A stretch of 20,603 nucleotides of DNA from Scytalidium lignicola (taxonomy: Eukaryota; Ascomycota; Leotiomycetes). The DNA is taken from positions 1 through 20,603 of the forward strand of contig NCSJ02000520.1 in the NCBI GenBank assembly GCA_002812745.2. The letters run 5' to 3'. How positions within the stretch are numbered: position 1 is the stretch's first letter; each line of letters begins with the position of its first letter. The notes under the pieces are model-generated. The model did not search any database, had not been told where the DNA came from, and worked only from the letters and a program-made list of their open reading frames with translations. A program made the position numbers and the translations under genes. Of the stretch, positions 1-11,040 are shown in pieces.

Positions 1-809
1 AACTTAGTTACAGTCCCGTATTTTCGTGTGTTGGATAAGGTTAATCTTGTGAGGTACGGAGGTACGAAGGTACCTTTGTTTCATGACGTACTTTTTNCGC
101 TGTTATTAAGGTAAATAATTATAACTAACTACCTCTGGTAATTTCATTTCTATTCTCTGGTGAAGATGGTTTGGGGTTCGGGGTATTACAATGTGGTTTT
201 GCATTGTTTCCTTTTATAGATGTGAGTTAATTACCTTTTCTGGTTTCTATTTTGAATATGCCAGGTATGGCACTTTGTTGGTGTCACTAGGTGAATTGCC
301 AGAATAATTGAGCCAAAAAAAATTGGGTTACTTTGAGAAATGAGAAGATTCCAAGATTGTGTCTATCAAGAAGATTCATTTTAACTAGAGCACCAAGATA
401 TATCTTGTTGTCTAAACAAGGGCTCCATCTTGGTGTAAATGAGTAATAAAGTGAATATGGAAGTCGGTTTATCATATCCCAGAATGATGCTCTATTCACC
501 ACTTAATCATCAAGTAAGTGAAAGGTTTGTGAGATTACGTTCTAGGTAGATCGTCGAGAGAATTCACTACAAGAGTAAGTTCTGTATAAAAGCTTGCTTA
601 GTATCTCACCTAACTTCCTTTCCTTTCTTTCCCTAGCACAATATCATTTCCCAAAGCATATCTAACTATTAGTGCTTGTTGTAGTCTTTCCTACCTTGAA
701 CACGATAACCATTGCCTACCAGTGATCCAAGAGCCAGCCCATATCAATCACTCTCACCTCGTCATCGAGACTCTGACATTATGAAGCCTCCCAATTCGTG
801 GCTTGGATC
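1..809. other. No gene recognised
   Basis: Both strands were read. The only sizeable open frame (minus strand, 287-502, 71 codons) has no recognisable motif and ordinary amino-acid noise. A short imperfect GGTACG repetition is visible near 52-72. The stretch ends just before the possible first exon of the small plus-strand model at 810. Confidence 0.5.
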
Positions 810-1610
810 ATGACCCATGTGCTGATCATGGGTAGAAGCTGAAACTGGTGTGTTCTCCCCATCATTAATTTACATATGAACTATCGAGGGATATTTTTAA
901 TATAACTTAGTTCTTGCCACACAGATTCATCCTCATCTCACAGGATCGTCAGCAGATCAAGGAGTGGAGTTCTCTCCCATGGAACTGTGGTATCAGTTTG
1001 CAGTCAGGTATTACCAAGGCTTCTCTGTCCACATGCCAGACGACGTAAATGCGGTGACGGCGTACGCCAAAAGCGTAGGTAAGGAGATCCCACAGCGGTC
1101 TAAGAATAGCAAACTCAAGGCTGGCAGCATCCAGTACAATAGCAGTAAAGCGGAGGCTGGTGAGCCCTAGACAGATGGGTATCTGAGAGATAGCAGTAAC
1201 TAAAAAACTAGAGCCATCATTGAAACAAAGAAGTTTTCGAGGGGTCCTGAAACAAGAAGGATTACGATTCAAGAATCTGCGGAGTTGGTCGCTTGGATTC
1301 AGAGAGATGTGGAGATCATGGGGAGGAAGAAAACTGGTAAATCCTTTTCTTCTTTTTTTTNAACAATACCATCTTTTACTCGTATCGGTGTCGACTCTGC
1401 AGCTATTTATCTGTTTTATCACTTGCGTTTGCTGACCTATTCGACGTCTAGGCACGAGGAAATAAATCCGGAAAAGAGAACTCGAATGTGATAAACCAAG
1501 AAGGTTCCCTCCGGATTGTTGCTTGTACGGCCTGCTTGATAGTAGTTGTCCTTTACGTTCGTCTCTTCATTCGTTTATTCCTCTCCTTCCCCCCCCTACT
1601 CGGCCCCTAG
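810..1610 (+). CDS. Possible small tail-anchored membrane protein, four exons (170 aa)
   Basis: I do not recognise this protein. The model joins 810-831, 944-1159, 1214-1336 and 1459-1610, keeping one frame from ATG to TAG. Donors are GTAGAA, GTGAGC and GTAAAT; acceptors are CACAG, CTAGAG and CACGAG, and the middle intron (54 bp) carries a CTAAA branch-like site. The most protein-like parts are ELWYQFAVRYYQGFSVHMPD and RITIQESAELVAWIQRDVEI. The last exon ends in a strongly hydrophobic stretch (core IVACTACLIVVVLYVRLFI) near the C-terminus, which would suit a single-pass tail anchor. Exon 1 is only seven codons and is the weakest element. The last acceptor is also uncertain: using CTAG at 1450-1451 instead gives a stop after four codons and no membrane segment. 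An N at 1361 lies in the third intron. This could also be a decayed gene. Confidence 0.35.
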
Positions 1611-2358
1611 ACTGATTCTGCTCGGTCCCTCTTGGCTGATCTCGCTGTAGAATTCGGAGTTCGTCCTTGGTAGGATTGAAACTAGAAACCCTGTGTTAAG
1701 TTTCTGTGGGAATTAACTAGTTGATCGAATGTTGTTTGATACAGGATATAAAGGTAAAAAACCACCTTATAATGTGAATATCCCAGGGTGGTCTATGCCG
1801 CAAGTGCAAGAACAGTTATCAGCATTGTCGATTTGTTGAGTACCGCAAAGTCAAATAACTCGGGCAAGAAATTACAACAAATTGGAACCACAAGGATTCC
1901 TCAAGATGCAGCATGAATGAAGAATGCATACCAACGTTGTGGTGGAATGTGCACGGCGACCTAACACTTCGTGGTGCAAACTGGATATGGAAGGCTCTGA
2001 AGATACTTTTCAGAACTGAGATTAAATTATTCAGTTGATGTGTGAAAAGTTTCACTATCTCCTTGTAAACGAATGAAATTCTGAGATATGCAGAAGCACA
2101 GAGAGGCATTGACCAAGGGTGGTTTTTTCTTTCTTTTAGTTACTGGCTTCTGAGACAGGAATATTGCAAGAGACAAGTGTATACTATAGAATAGCTCTAG
2201 AAAATTGGTTATTTCGGTGGCATGGCGTACTTCGACGATAGAGAAGTCTGGAGTTGGAGGCATTCACAATGCATTTAGAGGATAGTCATGGATAGTAATG
2301 TTCAATATCATTACCCCCTTCATCTCTAACCATTAATGCTTCCTCTCGACTTAACAAA
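1611..2358. other. No gene recognised; 3' flank of the GH35 gene
   Basis: Short overlapping minus-strand frames at 1819-2109 and 2027-2263 have no motif and no splice pattern linking them to anything. The right part probably holds the 3' untranslated region of the minus-strand glycosidase that ends at 2359. Confidence 0.5.
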
Positions 2359-4106
2359 TTACAAATCCTCACTTGTCTCTTCCAAAGAGTAGACTTCCAC
2401 CTCTGCAATCATCGTCCTAGCAGGGATCGTAACACAGATAGGGAAACTCCCATAATCAGGATCCTCGCTGGGCATAATACAGAACTTTCCGCTCCTTGTC
2501 TCATCCCCATTCAACCTTCTCAAGGTCCTCAATTTCCCTGTTGTCTCGTCGACTTCTTTCTCTATGAAGCTTAGAATACCTGTAAATGTTGATTTAGGAG
2601 ACAAACTCTTGAATGTAGCTTGAAATCCCCATCCGATGAGAAGGAATCTAGCCTCTCCGAGGTGGATCAGTATTCCTGAACCAACACTAGGCTTTCCGAA
2701 GACGAAGGAGCGATTGATGGTTACTTGAAATTCTCCAAACTCTGCAATGGTTGGAGGCGAGATATCTCGTCCATCAGGAAGAATCTCATCGAAATAGAAG
2801 CCGATTGAAGATCCAGCGTTTCTATGAGCTTCCAGAATATATTCTTTAGTCTTTGATAATAATCCGTAGTGCTTGGTAAACGGATTAGTAGCTGGTTCTA
2901 ACGTGTCAATTCCAAATGGCGACGTCCCAATCGCTTGATAAGAGCCAAAGGCCTTCCACACTCGCCGAGCTCCATAGTCGTCTCTTCTCTGTTCGGGAAT
3001 GAAAAGGGGCTGATCCAAATGACGATACTTTGCACAAGAAGAACTATACTCGTTCAAGTAAATATCCGGAGAAATGAAGTCGAGAGAAGGTGCAAAAGTC
3101 TGCCAAATATCTAAGACATTGCTAACACCTCCACCAGAAGGGTAGTCCCCAGGTTGGCCACCTCCTCCAGCAACGTTAGGAAATTGGTTATCGTCATCAC
3201 CTCCAAGATAATTTTGCCAAACATTGGTATAGAGTGGCAGCGGGTATTCTGCTTTCCCAGCCGCTGCAATTTTCTCCAGATAAAGAGCATAATAGTATGC
3301 CATGAACAACTCATCCGTTCTATTGCTCTTGCCAAATACGTCTTCCCAGGATCCATTTCTCTTTTGTGAGCTCTTAAATACCTGGAGATTGACCTTCAGA
3401 TCCGGGTGTAAACTGTCCCAGTTTTTGGAGAGATGATTGACTACTGCTTCAGGGACTGTCTCTACAAAACGTTTATTTGCTAAAGAGCTTGCGTCTCTTG
3501 AATCGCCAAGAATGCCAACCTCATTCTCAACCTGCACCATTAAGATTGTTGAGTATTGTTGGTCTATTTCCTTGATATGATGCATCAAAGCCGAGAATGC
3601 TCGAGTATCCGCATTGAGCGCTTCTGTATGGAAGATAGAGACTACATCTGCTGTTTCAAGGACCCCGCCAGCTTTACGAAGATGTGCACGAGGGAATCGT
3701 TTGACATCCTTTTTAACCCATGCAGGTGCATATGTTGACAATCCTTCGTCATATTAGAAATATATTTGAAATTCAGCATGAGAAATTTACCATTCTTGAA
3801 AGACCCAAACCAGAGGAGGACCAAGTGTAATCCATGTGCTCTTGCGCCCTCAACAATCTTATCCAGTTCAGAGAAGTCGAATTTGCCTTCTTCGGGCTCG
3901 ATATCTTCCCATGTCACACAACCTAAAACAGTGTTGATATGCGTATCAACTAATTTCTGCCATACTGTGTCCATGTATGCTGCTGATGTCATGGATGAGT
4001 TCTGTAACTCAGCCCCGAGCATGAGAAAAGGCTTGCCATTGACAATCAGCTGCTTGGACTTTTCAACTTTCTCAAGGTGAGGAATTGAATGAGTATGACC
4101 GTTCAT
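2359..4106 (-). CDS. GH35-type beta-galactosidase with DUF5597-like C-terminal region
   Basis: Predicted to hydrolyse terminal beta-galactosides; no signal peptide is visible, so it probably acts inside the cell. Two exons: 3791-4106 and 2359-3743, split by a 47-bp intron (3744-3790; donor GTAAAT, acceptor GAAG). Splicing joins LLWFGSFKNG to LSTYAPAWVKKD, which restores the family block continuously and gives 566 aa, a normal length for fungal/bacterial GH35 proteins with a DUF5597 domain. The TIM-barrel start is seen in KQLIVNGKPFLMLGAE (residues ~19-34) and WEDIEPEEGKFDF. The acid/base is expected at E180 in VQVENEVG, and the nucleophile probably at E356 in LFIPEQRRD. The C-terminal ~200 residues match the DUF5597 position. 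The ATG at 4106 is preceded by a TATATAAA box 30-37 bases upstream. The next gene upstream on the same strand is a fungal transcription factor, a plausible regulator. The family assignment is from remembered family signatures. Confidence 0.92.
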
Positions 4107-4135
4107 GATGTACGCTGGAGGACTTCAATAACTTG

Positions 4136-4143
4136 TTTATATA
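4136..4143 (-). promoter_or_regulatory. TATA-like box of the GH35 gene
   Basis: On the minus strand this reads TATATAAA, 30-37 bases upstream of the GH35 start codon at 4106. If used, the 5' leader would be very short. An inverted CCAAT pentamer (ATTGG on the plus strand) lies near 4388, about 280 bases upstream of the ATG. Confidence 0.35.
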
Positions 4144-5069
4144 CAGTTCTGAACAGACTCAGTCTGGATTGTGTAAATGCTCCAGTGCTCTGCGGCTCGA
4201 GGATGAGACGGAAGCCATCTCAATATAAAAGTTTGAGATGGGTACACGTATTCTTTGGAATATAAAGCTAAAAGTAGTGCGGTAGGGATATCCTTTTCTA
4301 TATCATGTGATCCCATACATATATTAGCCGTGGTAGCTGCAATATATGGGCCTCTCTCCCTCCTATTTTACCGCACCCTACCATTTGATTGGTTGGTTTC
4401 TCAGCTACACTCTCAGGCCGCACAGCGGGCTCACCCACGAACCCCATCCGTGCATAATCAAGACAGTAGGTCCGGAGAAGGTACCAATCAAAATCGCTCA
4501 TTCCCGGGCCGGCCTTTCTTGAGCAATGCGAGAGAGAAGGGAGAAAATAGAATATATTTTACTTAAATACTAGTAAATAGCCCTCGTTTGTAAGTCACTC
4601 CAATATGTACTTTGAAATACCGTTAGCTGACGCTTTTTGAACTATAAAAATGTTGAAAAGGTGGTTGCGAACTAGGATCAGGAATAATGCAGTCGACGCG
4701 ATGGTGACCTACAACAAACTTAATCACGGCAAGCCCTTATATATCAACCAAAATTTAAATGATATCTGATTTACGGTAGAATTACGGCATTAAATACCCA
4801 TAATGATCAAATGCGGTGTGAAGTAGAAATAAGACAGAATAGGTTGGTCGGACAGCAGCCTTTGTTGAATACTTGACCTTTGGGTATTCCCCCTCAACAT
4901 TAGTCTCCACCTTTCTGCGTCTGGTATGATGATCAACAATTCCAGGTAACTGCTTCGGTTGATAAAAAAATCGAAAATTTGTCAACAAGAAGAGTAGACA
5001 TGACTTTCTTGAGAAGCACTAGCTGATGGTGAGACATATCAAATGGATTATATTCAAAACCGAGATATT
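4144..5069. other. Intergenic: GH35 promoter and 3' flank of the transcription-factor gene
   Basis: No gene is supported here. A minus-strand frame at 4782-4988 (68 codons, containing TRRRKVETNVEGEYPKVKYS) is somewhat protein-like but has no start context, splice partner or recognised motif. The rest is probably upstream control sequence for the glycosidase. Confidence 0.45.
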
Positions 5070-6637
5070 TCAAATAGAAGTCTCGAAGTCTATCCGTGTC
5101 CCTCGAATAATACTACCAGTGACTCGACTTCTTTCTACAAGCTGCTCATTCCTAGCGGAGAACTGTTCAAGACCGGTACCGGTCAGGGTGGCAGACTCCA
5201 TTTTTTCATCTAATGCTAGTGCATGTTGCAACAAGAACTTGACCATCCATTTGTCAAAACGATGAGTCTCTAGTAGGGCTGTTCTTAAGCACGCATTTTG
5301 AAATGTGATTAACCTATTCATCTTATAATAATATAAAGTTAGATTAGGCTTGAGAAGCAGGGAAATGGGCAGGAGCGTACCATTTGGTTAACACTAGGCC
5401 AGAACTCCCTAAGTCTTACCAAAGCCTGGAAGTTGGATTCCAGGCGCTGTCGGGCTATTTGAAGTTCGTTTTCATGACCAAATAGCAGAGTATGTAGGAG
5501 AACCGAAGAAGAAACAACAGTCATATGGCCCACGATATTGTACAAAGCCTCCGCTTGACGGTATATTTTAGAGCTTTGTAAGAGTTCGCAGAATGCAGTG
5601 GCATGGTATTTACACCATTGAGCGTACATCCTTCCATTTTGAGCAGGAGGTCGATACTGATCCAAGTATTGATAGTACAGAAGAGTTGCATAGTGATGAT
5701 ATCCAAGATGTAGAGCAACGAATGCACCCCCTACTCCTCTTTCAATCTGGAGGGCTAGGTTTTCGGACGTAAAGACCAAGGTCGGTGGTAACTCGTCTTC
5801 GAAATCTGTTAGCTGCTTGGACAATGAAAGCACTGCCGATTCGATGTATTCTTCATTCCATCGTGTGCTCTCGACCAACGTTCTATTCAGATCCTGGATG
5901 TGGCGGAATATTTGCACCTGGACCATCAATATTGAATTTATCTTCAACCTAAATGGAACGATGAAATATACCAATGTTATCATGCGTGACCAGAGGCCTG
6001 GTTGCCACTGTAACTCTTCGACTCCATTTATCGAGCTCATATTTGAAAAATCTACCTCATCCATAGGGAGACGCGGAGCTCTACCACCAATATGAAATTG
6101 TCGTGGAAGACCAAGACCAGCACTTGCCCACCGGTCAATCAGGTAGAGGCTCCACCAAACTCGACGTTTCACTTCACGTAGAATAGCACCATCTTCAGGT
6201 TTATCTTCTGCAATTTTCAACAGTTGTGCCATTCGATTTGCGATAACTATGATGGGATAAGTCATATGATTATCTTAAATTATGATGCGCTCGATCTTAA
6301 ACAGACTGACCAAAATACAACGATTCCACATCTGGATTTGAATCTGCTAAGCACAAGTTTCCAATGAGAATGCAAGCCTGCACATTCTCAAGGCATATAT
6401 CCTCAAGGGTATCTTTTACAAGGCGCTTGGCCTCGATGGAAAATTCACCACCTCTCTCACGAACCTGTGGATTCGATGAAAATCTATAAGTGAATGTAGG
6501 CAGTTAATCATATTTGTTTTCGTACCATTGTATTATAAATTTTGTAAAACTATAAACCTTTCACACAGGCACACATACCTAGCGGATAATCCAAAAATAC
6601 CGAAAAGCACAGCGGGTGATACCGTCCCGTCTATTTT
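5070..6637 (-). CDS. Fungal-specific transcription factor, Fungal_trans domain (5' end unresolved)
   Basis: Regulatory protein of the Zn2Cys6/Fungal_trans class, expected to act in the nucleus. Four exons are clear on the minus strand: 6579-6637, 6311-6483, 5381-6246 and 5070-5321. Introns are 95, 64 and 59 bp (donors GTATGT, GTCAGT, GTACGC; AG acceptors). They encode 449 aa without a break. The joined text has the domain hallmarks: a GTVSPAVLFGIFGLSARFSS-like start, VIANRMAQLLKIAEDKPEDG, then the signature REVKRRVWWSLYLIDRWASA, and a C-terminal THRFDKWMVKFLLQHALALD block. The stop is at 5070. No zinc cluster (CxxCxxxxxxC) was found upstream. A possible extra exon lies at 6783-6946. Either the N-terminal exons are hard to see, or the DNA-binding part is lost. 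Its position directly upstream of the GH35 gene, same strand, suggests it controls that gene; this is inference. Confidence 0.78.
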
Positions 6638-6782
6638 CTAAATACTACTATAAACTAGTTGTCTTTGGTATGTATGGTTTCCTTGTCTAGAGTGGGCTAT
6701 ATACGATGCTATTGTAACAGAAACCAGAGATGCGAGAAAGTCAAAACAGAATGAGGTGTCTAAAGGGCTAAGTATGTCCTCA

Positions 6783-6946
6783 CAGTATAAAATAAAAAAG
6801 GGGAAAATAAAGAAAAGAATAAGAACGGCGAAAGAGTTCGTGCCATACAGTCTCTCTACTAATGTCAGTGACTAAGTCCTCAGTTTTTTGGCCACCTTTT
6901 AGAACAGTAATTTGTCCTGACCGTTCTGCAACAACAGCATCTTTTG
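6783..6946 (-). CDS. Possible upstream exon of the Fungal_trans factor
   Basis: Starting after an AACAAACAG acceptor at 6947-6948, the minus strand is open to a TGA at 6780-6782. It reads DAVVAERSGQITVLKGGQKT, then a stretch containing TEDLVTDISRETVWHELFRR. The text resembles the linker and first helices that precede Fungal_trans domains. A GTATGG donor at 6847-6848 would join it in phase to the exon starting at 6637 through a 211-bp intron, but this drops the WHELF part. The true splice pattern is not settled and it may be decayed. Confidence 0.35.
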
Positions 6947-7498
6947 CTGTTTGTTAGGAGGCAGGTTTCTTGATATAGAGTCAATTAGCTACAACTTTTA
7001 AGCGCCATTAGCGAGAAGACCTTCCCTTTTACAACGCCTCTTCGAAAATACATAACGGCGGGCTCAATCTTCCTCATCTAGCCTAGCCTCAAAGATTTAG
7101 GTGGCTTCACCTTTATTCAAGCATTTCCTAATAATATGTTGTTACTGTCCTTTCAAAAAAGATGTAGCATGCAACAAGTAAATAAAAATCTGGGATATTT
7201 ATGTTTTGTTAATAGATTCATAAGGTCAGATAAATACTGAAGTTGCCTTCTTTTTTAGCATAATGCAATGCATATATCTCATGATCATACTCCGTATTAG
7301 AGATACTTCCCGAAAATGGACTGTAATATAAACACGAAAACAGAGGCTAAGCCCATTCCCCAAAACTACTCCAGCGTATAAATTCATATGCACATCAAAT
7401 GCAACCAGAATAAAAGGCAGCATCGTTTCAACAAAAGCTGGTGCTACGGACCAAGATAATTGCAAGGTTCACAGGGTTGAGAGTAAATAGTTTAACTA
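6947..7498. other. No gene resolved; 3' flank of the bZIP gene
   Basis: Expected to hold the bZIP 3' untranslated region and the start of the Fungal_trans gene. On the minus strand around 7021-7063 a basic KRRCKREG-like text is visible, reminiscent of a zinc-cluster tail, but the other cysteines and the correct spacing are absent. No supported exon. Confidence 0.4.
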
Positions 7499-8884
7499 TC
7501 ATGCAAGAAACATCATATTTGGGTCGGGCTTGGTGGAAAATATGCTCTCTAGGACATCTCTCACTTCGAATTCCTCAAGGACAGCGCCAAAGCTGTGAAA
7601 ATTATTAGAAAACCGCTAAGATACCAGAGCAGAGATGTTGGAAGGGAGTAAGGAGCACATACCCATAGCACCTGGTTTTGGCCGCTAACTCATCACAGAT
7701 GACTCCAAAATCTGAGCTTGTCAACTCACTAAACCTTGGATGTGCAAGGACCATCCCCCAAGCCATAACCGGTGTGATCTCTCCATCTAGATTCAACCTC
7801 TTGCTCAGATCCATCAGACTTGCTAAATCTCCTTTTCCTATATCCCAAGTTTTCTGACCTCCCGCATTTGGAATCGCCTTGTGTCCGAACGGTACGTCTG
7901 GATTTTGATCGTAGTGGTAATTTGGTGGGCACGATACCATTAGGGCGTGGCCACAGGGATCGCCCTCGAGAGTATCGGCACGTTCGAGGAGCATTGGTAT
8001 ATGGTCCATACAAGGTCTTTCGAGCCTGTGTGTCGGGAAAAGACGTCGTCAGCAGGCTACTGTGGTGGAGGTGACATGTAGGCTCGCGTGGGGTCGGAGG
8101 TAAAGTTGGAGTTGGGAGTGGAGTTTGCGTACGTTAATACGAAATCTATGCCAGCTTGATCATAGTCCACCCCTTGTTGGATCTGCTGCTGCGCTATACT
8201 TCGTTCTTTTGTTGGATCATGTTCTACCCCTTCAGGGTGAAATGGAGCTGGCGAGTATTGCGAGAAGTGCTGTTGCGGTGGTGGACTGTAGCTTTGTGAT
8301 CCAGGCGCATAGCTCCCTGATATGCTGCCACTTGACGTATATCCTGCGCTCCGTGCTGCTGAGAGTTCATCCACTCCTCCTGTTCCCGTCCATGGTATTC
8401 CATGTTGCGCAAGCAGTGCTTTGAGTTGCCGGTTTTCTTCACTCAGTGTATCCTTATCCTGCGAAACTTTGGTAAAGTTCTCTTTTAATCGCATAACTTC
8501 CTGTTCAAGAGCCTTGATATACAACTCCTTGCGCTCTCGATGCGTTCTGGGTCAGGTTAGCAATGCCCCATACAATGGGATAGTACGTGACGGAATCCAC
8601 CCTACCGTTGTGCTTGTCTATTTAACTCCTGCCTCCTCGTCAAAGCAGGTTTGCTATCTGGCTTCGGTCCTCTTTTTTTGGGAGGTTGACCATCCGCTAT
8701 TGGTGGTTAGTCGCTCATTGTGTAGCAGAAGCGGCGTTAACTAACCTCGAGTGGCTTTCTTCTCCGTCAAGTTCTTTAAGAACCCTAGACTCATTGATAG
8801 TGGACTCTTCCCACTGTCACTGCTTCCGTAACCACTCGCGCCTGATGGATTTCCGTATCCATCGATTGGCGTGGCCGAAGCCAT
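7499..8884 (-). CDS. bZIP transcription factor (Yap-like basic region), five exons
   Basis: Nuclear DNA-binding regulator. Exons: 8746-8884, 8606-8696, 8133-8546, 7663-8025 and 7499-7592, giving 366 aa from ATG to TGA. Introns are 49, 59, 107 and 70 bp with GTTAGT, GTAGGG, GTACGC and GTATGT donors, AG acceptors and CTAAC/CTGAC/CTAAT branch sites. The basic region spans residues ~52-80 (KKRGPKPDSKPALTRR then ELNRQAQRTHRERKE) with the N-x7-R signature at N72 and R80, followed by a leucine zipper to ~120. A Gln/Pro/Ser-rich middle leads to GIDFVLTLERPCMDHIPMLL and a conserved C-terminal domain ending in VMAWGMVLAHPRFSEL, CDELAAKTRCYG and FGAVLEEFEV. Remembered fungal homologues share this C-terminal region with its conserved Cys residues. 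The start chosen is the only ATG giving a complete N-terminus before the first intron. A closer donor at 8059-8060 would retain 24 residues and leave a 35-bp intron; the longer intron fits the family better. Confidence 0.92.
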
Positions 8885-9819
8885 GACAAAAGAGATCTAC
8901 GGCGCGAACTGGATTGTGCCAAGACTAACAAGGAAGAGCGGATGTGAATCTGTTCCATACAAGTCAGCCATGACAGTGCTGCTGATAATTTCAATCCCCG
9001 GGGACGAGATTGTTCTGGAGTCTCGTACGACGATAAAGACAAGACGCAGTGATTCTGACCAAATGCAGCTAGTAAATCCAGGGAAAGGGGAGCGCAATCA
9101 GTTCAGTCGACTACGAGATCGACCCGGATGTACAGGTGCTGGGAGACAATTGCGACGTGGTGCCCGCAGATGCTGTCTACTTTGCGATCGTGCGAGGGGG
9201 GATTGACGAAAGTATTTGGAATCGCAAGCTTTATAAAGCGGAGAGCGTCTCGGCCCCGGAGAGTTGATCGTAACAGGGGACCAAGCGGGTATAGGATCTG
9301 CTGTATCTGGAGAAGGATACGAGCCTGTCAGCCTGTGTTGATATGTCTATCCGTTCAACAATAGAGCAACAATGGTAGGCAGCAGTTGTAAGATTGTGGG
9401 CGGGCTGAAGGCAACATAAGCACAAGCTTCCATCTTTGAGACGCTAGATGCGCTCACTCAATTATGCCCAGAGCTGCCGCGGAATTCGGACGGCAATGCA
9501 CTCAGGATGGCGACGATTTGCCGCTGCCTTTTAGGGATAATGGCAAAAAAAAATTTAAAGACTGCGTCGAATGAGCACGCTTACATCAGATAGTTTATTT
9601 GACTGCTGTCCCTCTGACAGTTCGATGCTGTATGAGAACTTTGCAAATGTTGGAGCTTCTAGTTCGCTCGATCAGGAATCTAGTTCACCATCTGCAGCGC
9701 ACAATCGCGCACGAGACTGCAGGAAACGCCGAGAGCGCCTTTCGAGGGGTAACTTCGACAAGACTCTAATACATCATCGACTTCCCAAGGCTGACAAAAA
9801 GAACCAGTCGGTTTAGTAG
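8885..9819. other. Intergenic: bZIP promoter region; no firm gene
   Basis: Upstream of the bZIP start. A plus-strand frame at 9571-9816 (81 codons: Ser-rich start, then RDCRKRRERLSRG) is not backed by splice or family evidence. Other frames here overlap with each other and carry no motif. Confidence 0.4.
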
Positions 9820-10203
9820 TATTTGACACTCTGGGGCGGAATTCTGGCTCACTGCCCACATCCAGCATCTTCTTCATTCCCAGGATCACAAATTAAAGTA
9901 GAGTTAACTTATTAAGAGAGAGAACGTGCTGACCCATCTTTCTAGAATGGCTTCCCCAATAGGCTTAGTGTGGCTACACCACCAATGGAGCATTTTATGC
10001 TTAAGGAACCAGCTGACCTTCTTACCCAGAATCTCAAGAAGGATTACAGGAATAATTCCGGTCTCCGTTTCTCAGAGTTGTTCTAACTTGACTCAACTTA
10101 AGTTAACACCGGTTGCGAGTGAGGACCTCCAAATGCTGTTGTTACCAAGGAGTCCGACGACTTACTGCTGCTAGGGTTTGAGGTGTATCATATCATGTTT
10201 TGA
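9820..10203 (+). CDS. Possible 3' part of a small spliced gene
   Basis: Not recognised. Three segments, 9820-9897, 9946-10060 and 10124-10203, join in one frame to a TGA. The first intron (48 bp) has a GTAGAG donor, a CTGAC branch site and a TAG acceptor; the second (63 bp) has a GTCTCC donor, CTAAC branch site and GAG acceptor. The most protein-like text is MEHFMLKEPADLLTQNLKKD. No convincing start codon is seen; the same frame upstream meets two TAG codons at 9814-9819. It may be the end of a longer gene, or a remnant. Confidence 0.27.
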
Positions 10204-10388
10204 ATGACTTGCTCTGTGTTACTTTACTGCAGGTGTATATTTGTAATGCCAACTCGAGACACAGGTTCAGGCCGTCCAAACGTTCAGATATTATCAATAA
10301 ATAGTAAAGCCAAATATAATGCCAGCTAATTACTACCATCTAAACAACCAAAGCAGAACCCCGCACTCCTCTACACCAGGCTTGCCTC

Positions 10389-10540
10389 CTATACGAGTTC
10401 TACTTCGCCCTTCGAGCTATTGTTATCGTAACTCCATAGATATCCAATGTCATTGTCTTTGACATACTCTTCTCTGTCTTCCCCCCATTTCCCTGTATTC
10501 TCCAAGATCAATTCTGTCACTTTTCCTCCGCCATCACTTA
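10389..10540 (-). CDS. Possible terminal exon of an unrecognised gene
   Basis: Reading leftwards from an acceptor CTCAG at 10541-10542, with a CTAAC branch-like site about 35 bases before it, the frame stays open for about 50 codons to a TAG at 10389-10391. The text (ELILENTGKWGEDREEYVKD then IGYLWSYDNN) has balanced, acidic composition. No upstream exon could be found; the DNA to the right becomes purine-rich on the plus strand. It may be a gene relic. Confidence 0.27.
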
Positions 10541-11040
10541 CTGAGTTTGGATCAGCATCCAATTATAGGAAATTAGTTAGAAAAGGTGTGGCTTGAGAAA
10601 GGGAGGTGGTTAGAGGGTAAAGAGAAGAAAGAAATGGAGAAAGAGCTTGAAAAAAAGAAAATCGAAAGGAGAGAAGAGCCAATTAATCGTTAAAAAGGGT
10701 GAGTGTGTAGAGAGTTAAAGGTAATGGAAGGTTTCTTTAGTTGTTGTACTATGGGTTCTTTGAGATGCTACATTATTATAACAAGCTTCCAATATAAGAC
10801 TAGAAGGGTGAATATACGTTTTTATATTATTACCATCATCTAACTCTCCTGAGCATTCTTCCGTTCTCTGCATTCCCTAATTCTATTTAACAACTTTCAA
10901 GACACGACATACTTAGCCGGTTTTTGATCTCTTAAAGAAGAGTAATCTTCCCATTTATACTAGTGTATTCCACTAGTAGCTCCTTCAAATACCAAGTGAA
11001 TCCGCTTCTATCTTTGCATTTCTAAAGGCTCAATGTTCAC
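10541..11040. other. Unassigned flank before the AT-rich block
   Basis: A purine-rich plus-strand stretch (about 10,570-10,740, many GAGA/GAAA steps) is followed by ordinary sequence. No coding region is seen. Near 11,040 base composition changes sharply. Confidence 0.45.

Noticed and set aside
287..502. 71-codon minus-strand frame
   Set aside because: No recognisable motif, no splice partner, composition like noise.
949..1455. 168-codon minus-strand open frame
   Set aside because: No motif, contains an N, and lies opposite the better-supported plus-strand exons; judged a shadow frame.
4782..4988. Minus-strand frame with a basic, protein-like middle
   Set aside because: No start context, no splice link to the factor ending at 5070 and no family resemblance.
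7021..7063. KRRCKREG-like text as a zinc cluster of the Fungal_trans factor
   Set aside because: Other cysteines are missing and the spacing is one residue short.
9571..9816. Plus-strand 81-codon frame with RDCRKRRERL resembling a bZIP basic region
   Set aside because: The N-x7-R spacing is wrong, no leucine zipper follows, and no supporting splice model was found.
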